A stretch of DNA of 64,000 bases from Melastoma dodecandrum (lineage: Eukaryota > Streptophyta > Magnoliopsida > Myrtales > Melastomataceae): contig JARUPY010000237.1 of assembly GCA_029817715.1 (NCBI GenBank), positions 806,001-870,000 of the forward strand. Direction: 5' to 3'. Made by a program: the position numbers and the translations under genes. Positions within the stretch are counted from its first letter, which is position 1. Every line of letters begins with the position of its first letter. Shown here in pieces: positions 55,038 to 64,000 of the stretch. A model generated the notes under the pieces. That model saw nothing but the letters and a program-made list of their open reading frames with translations, was not told where the DNA came from and made no database searches.

Positions 55038-57000
55038 CCTTTTAGTTAGGCGAGCTCCAAAACAATTATTCCTCTGTACTAAAGCTCGCCTCAGATGTTT
55101 GGAGAAGAGCTTTTCCGATCAATAGGATAGCATGATCCTACGCACATGGACGCGGGGAAGCAATAAAGGGTTCGATGATTGGTTTGTTGCTTAGATGAAG
55201 AAAACAGGTGTAACATGGGAGCTTATGGGTATCTCTTCTTTGATAAACGTTTCCACCTCTTATGTGGATCATAAACTTATTATCTGCTTCAATTTTCTTT
55301 AATTCTAGAATGTTGTTGTACACTATAAAAACAAATGGGATTTGTTAAACAACCCATTGTCTAGCAGAGTCCACATGTCCTAGGCCACTATGATGAAGTC
55401 CAAAGGTTCATTTTTGTACCCCATTCGCCAAACTTCAACTCGGGGCAAGTTTATCGCGGGAGAATTGTCACTTTCGAGGTATGATGATATGACACTTGGT
55501 GTTGCATGATTACATCTTGCCTGATCAACACTTTCACGGGCAACACATCTTTATTCTACTGGATATGTTGCCAAACTTCGTGACAAGGTCACCAGGAAAA
55601 TGATCACATCTGACCTTTAAGGTAAACCTTTCATTCTATACTTTGCTTAGATCTTCTTTTACATTGTACTTTATTTTCTTTCATTTTTTGATGCAGTTAC
55701 TAAGAACCTGAAAAAGGTGCGACAAGACAAGGAAACTATTATTTCTTCATTTGATGCGTAGAGCACCCCCTCCTTAGCTACATTCCATACTTCTCCGTAA
55801 AGGAACTCTCAAGTCTCATAGTTGTTATTCCATCAACTTGTGAGGTTTTGATTATAGATGAAGGTGAGATCACTTTATTCCGAGACTATTATGTCCTAGA
55901 AATTCATAAAAGTCCTTTGACTTGTCATCTTTGTGAAATATCATGATATGTATTGTTATTCTTTCAGCCGGCTAAATTGAACAATCGAATTGGGCGAAAC
56001 TTGGCACCTATGAAGAGCCCGAGCGATCTGCTGTAGGCGATGGATGAATAGGCATTATCTGCCATTAATGAAGGAAAGGATGTGACCGACCAAGTGAAGG
56101 TCATGGACAGCCATCAAGAAAAGGATGATGAGATTCAAGGAAAATGTGCCATGGATGTCGACCCGACGGAAGGCATGAGTGACAGTCGATCATCTAAGTG
56201 CCCACCTCTTCAGGCAAGGAGATGGTACTTTTTGTTGGGGAAGGGTTCGCCTCTTGTAAGGTGGGTGGGACTCAGATTATGCCTTATGAATCGCTAAGGA
56301 GAGGGAATCTAAGAATGGGCCAACTCCTAATGCTCTTTCTCAGAAGAAAGGAAAAATACATAAGAAGAAGAGAACTCCCTCCCAAAAGAAAAGCTCTCAT
56401 CCTCTATGGGAAGAGGAAAAATTTTCAAGGGAAAGTGCTAGTTAAAGGGCTAAGGAGGAACTCGAGGACAAACCTTTCACTCTAGTGGTGATTCAAGAAG
56501 GAGAACCATCTACCTCTAATGTAATATCTGTTGAGAAAGGGAAGGTATTAACGAGACTTGCAAGGCGTTATGCGCTATGGCTAAAGAAGAAACTCCTCCT
56601 AGTTTCTGAGAGTGACTCATCTAAAGAAGATGTGGTAAGAATTCTACTCCTCCTTTTGTTATTCTTAGTGACTTGTATGACTCATTATGCTTTACTTTGT
56701 AGGTTGCTCGGACTCATGTCGCTCAAGCTCCTCCCACCATAGAGATTTTGAGAGGTCTAAATATTTCTCCTTCCCATCATTCGATTCTCCTACACTCAAC
56801 GCCAAAGTCACTCATGACCTCTATAATCTCATCCCTCGAGCAGGATTTGACAGAGGAGGAGAATGTTTTGGCACTGGAGGAGCCAAGTATTTCTCCTTTG
56901 TGAAGGATATACATGACTTATGCTCCTTCGTATACATGTATTTCTTGTGCAGCTGGGATGATGTTTAAGTAGTGCTCTTTGCCACTGTTGAAGTCTAGGC
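55038..57000 (+). pseudogene. Older PMD-type antisense gene copy, 3' of the Tat insertion
   Basis: At about 55210-55280 the plus strand reads VTWELMGISSLINVSTSYVD, the start of a plant mobile domain like that at 44905 (WEAMGIKVLID). Later exons are separated by intron-like gaps: about 55620-55695 (AG/GTAAAC...GATGCAG) and 56635-56701 (GTAAGA...TTTGTAG). A charged Lys/Arg/Ser-rich part (56040-56640) and a Ser/His-rich end follow. Many stops are present. It is probably the antisense gene of an older Tat element in minus orientation, whose protease remnant lies at 59.6 kb, but a decayed host PMD gene cannot be excluded. Confidence 0.5.
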
Positions 57001-57401
57001 GAAAGAGTTGTGCAACTAAAAGTCAAGGATGATTTATGAGAAATCACCTTAAATCAGGTAAAACACCTACTTTCTATGGTTATCACATTGGATAAAAAAA
57101 GAGGGGAAAAGTCCTCACGAATTCCGTCGTGCTCGTGGTCGTTCTCTTGCTATAGTATTTCAGTATTACGAGTGAGGTCTTCTTGTATTTAGGATTTATG
57201 GCATAGTTAAAACAGCCAGGTACTATCCTTGTTTTGATAAAATGCTTTTTTTTTATTGGCAATTTATTCGGATCAGCAAAAAAATACCCTTGAAATTAAA
57301 ATCAATCTAATTAGAATAGTAAGAATAGGTGATAACTTGTTACGAATATATATTTTCATCCCTCTAGTTGCGCGATATTTGGCTAAATCCTTGAGGTATA
57401 T
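57001..57401. other. Unassigned AT-rich spacer
   Basis: Nothing recognisable; an AT-rich stretch with a T-run at 57248 and no frame of note. Confidence 0.4.
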
Positions 57402-58529
57402 TGTAATATCCGAGTATATGACTTAGATTTGGGTACTGCTAGTAGTTTTATTAATTTTCTTGGTAAATTCGGAAGGGCAGATAGAGTTTCACAGAGAGTT
57501 GGTGTAGCTGCATTGGAAATTGTTGCAGTTGCACGATGGTGTCAGATGATAGGTAGAGAGTTTGTGCATTGGGTTGTCAGAAGTTGGACAGAATGTTTGG
57601 TGCAGCTGCACTAGATTTTCGTGGAGCTGCATGTACGAACACGAGGAGATATTTTATTTCTAAGATTCTCTCCACTTTCCAGATTTTAAAGATCTTCTAA
57701 GGTTTAATCCTTGGAGATATAAATAGGGACGTCCTACCTTCTAGAAGGGTGTGTCGGGGAACGAGAGATCACACCGGGACACACACGAAGACATTCGACA
57801 AAGCTTTGGGCAATGTTTAGGATGTTTTCTATTTCTTCATTAGTTTCGTGTTTGATCATTTCAACATGAACGAAATCTTTCTTCTAGAATTTTGATGAAC
57901 TTGGTTGTGTAATTGCTTTCTTAGTGAATTCCTTTGAACTATTTCGTTTATGTTTCGTTTATTTACGTCACTTTTTTTTAAAGCTTGCGAGTGTGTGGCT
58001 GATGTTCGTATTGATCGCTTGTGCTTGAGTGACCTCGAGAGTGGATCGTAAGAGAAGAAGTAGTGGTGAAAGTAGCCTGGTTTGTGTCATGAGATCGAGC
58101 GAACTTAAGGTGATACAGAGATATACACCGTAGGTAGCCAAAAGAGATCGAAACTTGAAACATCTAATTTGTCGTGAGTCTAGAGACAGGGATCAATTAT
58201 TTAGGTAGTTCGATGGATTTCAAGAGGAGCACGATAACTAGGGATTTCGGTTAGTAAACGAACACGAAATTGAGATATGGAGAGGGGAGATACAGGATAA
58301 TAATGAAACAATTGAGGGATTCATAGTCTTAGGCTTTCTCTCATTGATTAATCACTCGCTTTACGTTATTATTTTTTTATTTGATATTTTTTCACTATTT
58401 TCGGCTTGACTTTAAAAGAGTTGGAACTGGACGATAGAAGGACTTCCTGTACCGATTCTTCGTGGGAACGATACTCTACTTACTCTATATTACTTGACAC
58501 GACCCGTGCACTTGCGGATTTTGTAAACA
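57402..58529 (+). repeat. Athila-like LTR, probably solo
   Basis: It runs from TGTAATATCCGAG to TTTTGTAAACA. A plus-strand TATAAATA lies at 57718-57725. The ending block 'gtgggaacgatactctactta' with 'cgtgcacttgcgg' is the one found at the 3' end of Athila/Tat-type plant LTRs. The order of blocks in 57830-58450 parallels the LTR at 5484-6765. No internal coding sequence adjoins it on either side, so a solo LTR is likely. The flanking 5-mers (TATAT and ATAGG) do not match, so the ends are uncertain. Confidence 0.55.
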
Positions 58530-58849
58530 ATAGGCTCAATATCCGTAAATATAGGGATTGTCTCCGTCCCTCCTTTTGGCGTCCATAAGGATGGACACCT
58601 TTTCCTAATATACTCCTTGTGAGCTTTTTAAATTATCTGCTGTGATATCTGCCTATGGGCTGGCTTTACATGTTTAATTTCCACGAATATCGACTACTTA
58701 TGTTTAATCTCCTTGGTTGGGAATTTCAGTATAACACTAATCGAGACATTTTTTTTATCATGAAAATTCGCCTACTTGATTGAAGATATATTCGCTTAGT
58801 AGTGAACTAACAAATGTTATGTGAGGGTGCTCATTTATCCCCATATTAA

Positions 58850-59980
58850 TTTCGATCAAAGGATCGCAAGGGACGATAGATGTTCAATACTTATTACTTC
58901 AAACAAATTCTTGTGCATCTACTTACACTTTTAGAAAAGAAATTGCAATGTGCATTAGTTCACTCTTTTGGAATTGAAAACAGATCATGGTCGACCCTAG
59001 GTAACTTATACAAATCTATCATATGCAGTATATTTGACATTGTTTCCTTCCACTCAAGTTTTATTTGGTTAGAATTCTTTCAGGCTCCCACTCCACTTGA
59101 CCAAACTACTCTTAGCTTCACCTGATGGGTATTCGTCTATTCTAGCATCTTTCATGTCCTCTCCCAATGGTGTGATATCCACATTGAGGTTGTTGTTCTA
59201 ATCTTCAGATTATGTGTCGCTACCCTAGCCAATACGCATGAGTGGACTCTGCATCACTTGCCGGCGGACATCACACGACACCATATTCACAGCCGCGAGA
59301 TGGTACGCACAATGAACCTACAGTTGGATCTCCTAGGTGGTACCTCTGTTGAAGAGAAAATCTTTCCCCTGCTTCAGAGTTCATGCATTTTTACAGGTAA
59401 CATCAATGCTTTCAATAATGTTTTCCCTTCATATTACCCCATTGCCAACTGTTCCCCACGCTACTAGTTCATGGCAAAGTGTAGAATGGATTGCTCATGC
59501 TTTATTAAGTCAATCTCTGCCTAACAAGACAATAAACGTTGATCGATTACAAAAAAGGCAATATCCTGCTCATGGGCCACTTGCAAGAGAAAGTGGACAC
59601 CTACGCAAGAGGACACTTTACCATTGAAGTCATGACATTCACCTCTACACTTTCTAGCTCCGCCACACCATATCCAATTTCTCTATATATGAGTAGGGGT
59701 AAAATGTTTACCTTGGCTCCATTGTCAACGAGGACACACCTCAGTGGTGTATTATTGAACATCGCCTTAATATACCGAGGGCTCATATGAAGCTTAAGTG
59801 CTTCTTGTGTCCATTTAAACCAGTTCATAAGGATAGTCAAAGGCATCATTAGAGATTTATAGTAAAGGACGGGGAGAAGATTAATACCTCCTAATTGCAG
59901 CACTCTTTCCATGGCGAACTCAGCTGGCAACACCAAAGCATTACATTGTACGTCAGTCGCTGATTCTATAATCAATGTGC
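58850..59980 (-). pseudogene. Second Tat element remnant: protease and linker
   Basis: The frame 59601-59975 reads ALVLPAEFAMERVLQLGGIN and VLVDNGAKVNILPLLIYREI, the Tat protease. Its active site reads D-N-G-A, the functional form that the 51-kb copy has lost (D-N-R-A). Sequence at 58855-58990 parallels the linker at 50510-50640. Nothing of RT or integrase remains between here and the PMD-type gene at 55-57 kb. The region 59000-59600 is poorly conserved. Confidence 0.72.
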
Positions 59981-60071
59981 CATTGCTCCGGGGGAAAAAT
60001 CTCTCAGTGTGTTTGAGCTTTTATCCCCTCTTGCCTTGTTAGACGAGTTGGTTTTGTACCCTGGCATTTAG

Positions 60072-61723
60072 TGTTAATGTGTGCACTTATGTGCAGAGAT
60101 ACTTTATTGTATTTGTGGATAAATAATTGATAAAGGCAAGTATTTGTCATTGATTAATTTATTTTTTTGCACGTAAAATTATTTATGACAAAATCCAACA
60201 GATTAATGAGTATATTAATATGAAATAGTTCATGATCGGATAGATGTTTAGAGGGGACATGGACATCTAGATCATCGCTGAGTATAACTGAGCTCATGAT
60301 AGATCGAAGGATAGTATATCTAAGTTATACTTAGGGGTAACCGAAAATTAGAGATATTGGACACGACTCGTTTAAGAGGATACCACATAATGAGCATCAT
60401 TGGTCAATCCTCTTTATGAACGAGTGTAACTGATCTTTTGACTTGAGACCTTCATTTATTTAAGGTGTAGGGTATTTGACGTCGTTAAAAGCAGCCTTTA
60501 ACTGGATTGTGAGTAATACGATCGTTGGATGTGTGACAAAGCGTAGAGAGAATAGTGTTGAGTCAATATAAATTCGTCGCTCTTTTGGATTAGAGAGTTG
60601 CTATCTAAGCCACTTGATAGAAATATTATTGACTCTAAAATCAATGACCATAGGAAGAATGTTTTACACTAAAGTGAGTCTATTATTTCTTGGTAATCAA
60701 GTAAAAAAAGTAATTTGGTGATTGCGCCGAATTAACTGGGATGTCGGTTAGATGAATATGGTGAATTACATAGTAATCGGTTTATAGCTGTTTATGATTT
60801 ATGATCATTATCCTAACACGTTGTGACTAAAAACTGTTGCTAGACGGTTACCTTAGTTTGTATATGTATTTACACTACCTTCGTGTATATGTGCTATAGG
60901 GTCGCACGCATAACACGTCGACACGAACATTATATTGATTATACTAAAATTAATCATTTTATTTCATAGTTAGAATTAATTAGATTATTAATTTATTCTG
61001 AAATAACCGAAGTAAAGAACAATATAGATCAAAATTAAATATGGATTTATTTGGGTTGATTTATATTAAATAAAAGCGGATATGAAAGAAATATTTAATA
61101 TTTATTTAAAGATGATATCCAAGATATTTTATTTAATAAATTAATATTTGATTAAATTACGTTAATGATTGTTTGCACCATTTTATTTTAATGGTCAAAT
61201 TTAATATTTTCCTATTAAAGAAATCAATTTAAAGTAAGAATTATCATCTGCAAGTTATAGTTTGGTTTTGGAAACTATAACTTATGGTTAGAATAAAACG
61301 AAAAGAAAAATGAAACGAAACCAAAAAAAGGCAATCAAGGCAAGGTTATTGTGATTGCTTGTTGTTTCAAGAATTAAAAGGAAGATGGACAAAAATGGGA
61401 TTGATATATAGATTTCCGATCATCCAGAGGATCGTGGTGAGAGGGTTAGAGTTTTGCTTCCAAAAAAGATATTTCCGGGCAATCCAAGAGGATAACACCT
61501 ACGAGATTGCCTAGAGGTTCGTGATTGCATGCGTGTAGATACCGCTAAAGAAGTCACACGTGGGGCTCTCGATCGATTATTCGTGATTATATTTTATTTC
61601 ACAGGAGATTTCAAGGTACGGTTTCCGGGTAAGCATAATTTATGTTAAATTATTATACGTACTGCAAGTTGATTTGGGCTAAAAATTCTTAATTTTATTT
61701 TCCGCCGCGCTTTTAATCTAACA
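60072..61723 (+). repeat. Long Copia LTR (plus strand)
   Basis: It starts TGTTAATGTGTGCAC and ends AATCTAACA, giving the short inverted ends TGTTA/TAACA. It is directly followed by a primer-binding-like site. Several AT-rich blocks fill it. It has no partner in the window, since the element is cut after RT. The insertion lies next to the Tat protease remnant. Confidence 0.65.
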
Positions 61724-61725
61724 AG

Positions 61726-61738
61726 TGGCCTCAGAGCC
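61726..61738 (+). promoter_or_regulatory. Primer-binding site of the plus-strand Copia element
   Basis: TGGCCTCAGAGCC, two bases inside the LTR, is close to the initiator-Met tRNA site TGGTATCAGAGCC, with changes at the fourth to sixth positions. Confidence 0.65.
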
Positions 61739-62480
61739 TACTCGTAATTGAAACGTATAATTTTGATAATAATTTGGATGATATTGTTCAATCAAAATGA
61801 ATTTTATATATCAAAATAATCTTGTCGTTTTATTTGATATTATAATAATGACTTTATTTGATTGATAATCATCGTTTATGTGAAATCTCATGGAGGAGAT
61901 TTTTATGAAAAATTTTGAGATTTAAATATATTTAATAATTATTTGTTGTGAACAAATATATTAGACAACCTATATATATTGAATCAGACCGAATGTCCTT
62001 GAGAATATATGCATTTAGGAATTTAAAATTAACTGGCCGATCGTAATAATTGTTCAAATAAAATATTAATCCTAGAAATGAGATTTGATTTGAAGCCTTC
62101 GTATTTGTGCTAGGCTAATTGTGAATAAAATATTATAGAACTTATATAGTAATCAATTATAACCAAAATCTATTGTACGAGTATTAAAGTTGAGTTCTTT
62201 AAATGCCCTAAATTTAAGACGGAATGCAATAAAATTGAATGTTTAGAATTCATTTTGGGAATTTAATTATTAATGGGAATAATTTATAATGGTTGTGGAT
62301 TAAATCTATACTATATGATACGACAATTAATGTGAATTGTACAAATATATTTAAATGTCAAACTAAATCTATGCTTTTAATTACTATACTTTTTATGAAA
62401 TAATGAATATGAGAAAAGGGATTTGGATCAATTCGGCAGTTTCAATTAAAATAATAATAAATTATCCAACCATAAGCCAT
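61739..62480 (+). other. AT-rich leader or gag-deleted interior
   Basis: No gag or integrase can be read between the PBS and the RT fragment, although an intact Copia element would have some 3 kb there. A large internal deletion is therefore implied. The sequence is AT-rich and has no frame of note. Confidence 0.5.
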
Positions 62481-62489
62481 AAGCCATAA

Positions 62490-62925
62490 AATCAGAGATG
62501 GACTCCGTGTATACCAATCAAGTTTGGGAGTTGGTTGATGCGCCAGTTGGGGCAAAACCCACAGAATGCAAGTGGATCTTCAAGAAGAAATTGACATGAA
62601 AGGGAATATAAGTACCTATAAAGCAAGGCATGTGGCAAAGGATTTCACTCAACGTCAAGGAATTGACTATGATAAAACATTTTCACCGGTTGTAATGCTT
62701 AAGTCCATTAGAATTCTGCTTGCGATAACAGCTTACAAGGACTACGAGATCTGGCATATAGATGTAGAAATCGCTTTTCTGAATGGAAAGTTACAGGAGG
62801 AAGTATTTATGGTACAACCTACCGATTTCATTGCATCCAAGAATGCAGATAAAGTATGTAAGCTCAAGAGGTCAAATTATGGGCTAAAGCAAACATCTCT
62901 AGCTCGTCGTCCAATATCCTTGACC
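62490..62925 (+). pseudogene. Copia reverse transcriptase fragment (plus strand)
   Basis: A first frame from ATG 62498 gives VWELVDAPVGAKPTECKWIF, then a frameshift near 62595 and ISTYKARHVAKDFTQRQGID, FSPVVMLKSIRILLAI, IWHIDVEIAFLNGKLQEEVF (the first catalytic Asp is in H-I-D-V, with the usual K/T-A-F-L-N-G), and KLKRSNYGLKQTS. Similarity stops at about 62915 before the Y-V-D-D box, so the catalytic centre is missing. The stretch 62926-63117 after it is unassigned. Confidence 0.85.
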
Positions 62926-63117
62926 TTCAAAAACCTCGCCACAATAGGTTTGTATTCCATCCACTTTCATCTATCTGAATTTTAACATTCCCAAAACTTA
63001 TTAAATTTCATTATAGCTTTGTCATGTTCTGACCCCCTTCCCCTCTTCGCTTCCCTTAGGAGTATCTCGTAGCATCCGAAATCAAGGTTATTTTGTAGGG
63101 GCGATCACTTTCTCCCA

Positions 63118-63360
63118 GTACATACAGATTATCGCCGGATATTCTCTTGGCCTTCCTTCATACAAATGGGACTGCCGTCGAATATTTCCTCGGCCTTTCT
63201 CCGTACAAATGGGACCCCCGCCGGATATTCCTTCGGCCTTTCCCGTTAAAATGGGCCGCCGCCGGATATTCCCTTGACCTTCCCCGTACAAATGGGACAG
63301 CCACATGATATTCCTTCGGCCTCCCCCACACGCATGAGACTATGATATTCCAACTCTATT
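63118..63360. repeat. Minisatellite with 41-43 bp units, about 5.5 copies
   Basis: Units begin at about 63119, 63161, 63204, 63246, 63287 and 63328, each running 'tacaaatgggac(t/c)(g/c)ccg(c/t)cggatattc' and then 'ttcggcctt(t)ccc'. The 72-codon minus-strand frame 63088-63306 is the repeat read through and not a gene: its peptide repeats G-N-I-R-R-R/Q. Confidence 0.9.
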
Positions 63361-64000
63361 TATAGTGCCGGGGGATGAATTAAGATGTCTCTTGCTTATG
63401 GAAAGTAAATAAAAATCACTAATCATGGATATTGTTTTCCTCGAATTATGAATAAATTGTAAAGAATGTGGATGGAAAACATTATTTTAAAAAATATATC
63501 AATGACACGTTTCCTTCTTGATGAATGGATGAAGATAAAGTAGCATATATGACTATTTAAAAGAGGAGCGATGGGATTACAGGGAAAATATGCGATTTGA
63601 CAAAGGTGTCCAGGAGGGCTCAATACACCGTTCCTTTTAATCTTTGTTTCCTGAATTATCTTTGAGGATATAATATATGTGGTGAGATACATTACCTTAA
63701 GGAAATAAAAGTGATCTACATATCCAGGGTCAGAAGGGAAGGTTTATAATTGGGCATGAAATTTACGTGTGGTATTAAAGTATGGATAAAAGTGAAAAGG
63801 TGGATATAAGGCGCAACGCTGATGAACGTTGCATGGTGTCCTGTCCGTATACATGCAATGTTAAAGGAGATTTTTTTTGAAATCGCACATATATCTCAAA
63901 GTTTCGATAAGTATGATTTCTTTCCAAGATCGGCTAGGGATGACAAAATTTTCATTCTAGACCGTGGATTTAATCAACATGCCAAAAGAAAATGGAGAAA
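63361..64000. other. Unassigned right edge of the window
   Basis: No gene, repeat family or motif was identified. The 89-codon minus-strand stretch 63423-63692 has no recognisable content. Confidence 0.4.

Noticed and set aside
57397..58534. Target-site duplication for the Athila-like solo LTR
   Set aside because: The flanking 5-mers TATAT and ATAGG do not match, and shifting the ends by a few bases gave no better pair.
63088..63306. 72-codon repetitive peptide frame, considered as a repeat protein
   Set aside because: It is the translated minisatellite; the DNA repeat explains it and no start signal or flanking exon supports a gene.

Overview
The window is nuclear DNA of a flowering plant, probably a eudicot. 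It holds one complete host gene inside a deep pile of decayed LTR retrotransposons. The plant call rests on three things: 13 small coding exons with GT-AG introns encoding a plant-type CC1-like (RBM39/CAPER) splicing factor, an intronic hAT-type transposon, and plant retroelement lineages (SIRE-like and other Copia; Athila-like, chromovirus-like and Tat/Ogre-like Ty3). No tRNA, rRNA, CRISPR array or prokaryotic operon was seen. All retroelement coding regions carry stops or frameshifts.

Layout. 1-5483: minus-strand SIRE-like Copia (RT, integrase, gag, PBS, long LTR). 5484-17240: an Athila-like Ty3 element with both LTRs, on the plus strand. Its pol is cut near 9295 by a 5'-truncated minus-strand Ty3 element (to about 13640) that abuts the plus-strand 3' end of a Tat element (LTR 13766-14469). 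17241-25622: the splicing-factor gene on the minus strand (CDS 17976-25148, 547 codons). Intron 1 holds a 1,220-bp hAT element with perfect 8-bp target-site duplications, 14 nt from the exon 2 acceptor. 25628-29258: an internally deleted Tat element flanked by GAGGG, whose 3' LTR points at the host gene from 480 bp upstream. 29379-36300: a Copia LTR with PBS, then a 5'-truncated SIRE-like element whose pol is followed by an envelope-like/plant-transposon-type ORF. 36310-38090: Ogre-like RT on the plus strand. 38100-42400: AT-rich LTR and several tandem-repeat arrays. 42609-55032: a near-full-length Tat element on the minus strand, flanked by CCATG, with gag, protease, RT, two RNase H domains and integrase. 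55038-60071: an older related antisense gene, an Athila-like LTR and a second Tat protease remnant. 60072-62925: a plus-strand Copia LTR, PBS and RT piece. 63118-63360: a 42-bp minisatellite.

The most unusual object is an antisense gene in the Tat family. On the opposite strand to gag-pol, between integrase and the 3' LTR, the 42.6-55.0 kb element carries a plus-strand gene with its own TATA box, a plant mobile domain (PMD) and a coiled-coil tail. Intron-like gaps recur at matching places in the 3.6-kb deleted copy, and a third diverged copy is the site into which the large element inserted. Antisense ORFs are known in the Tat lineage; the conserved splice sites, private promoter and retention in a deletion derivative are worth testing.
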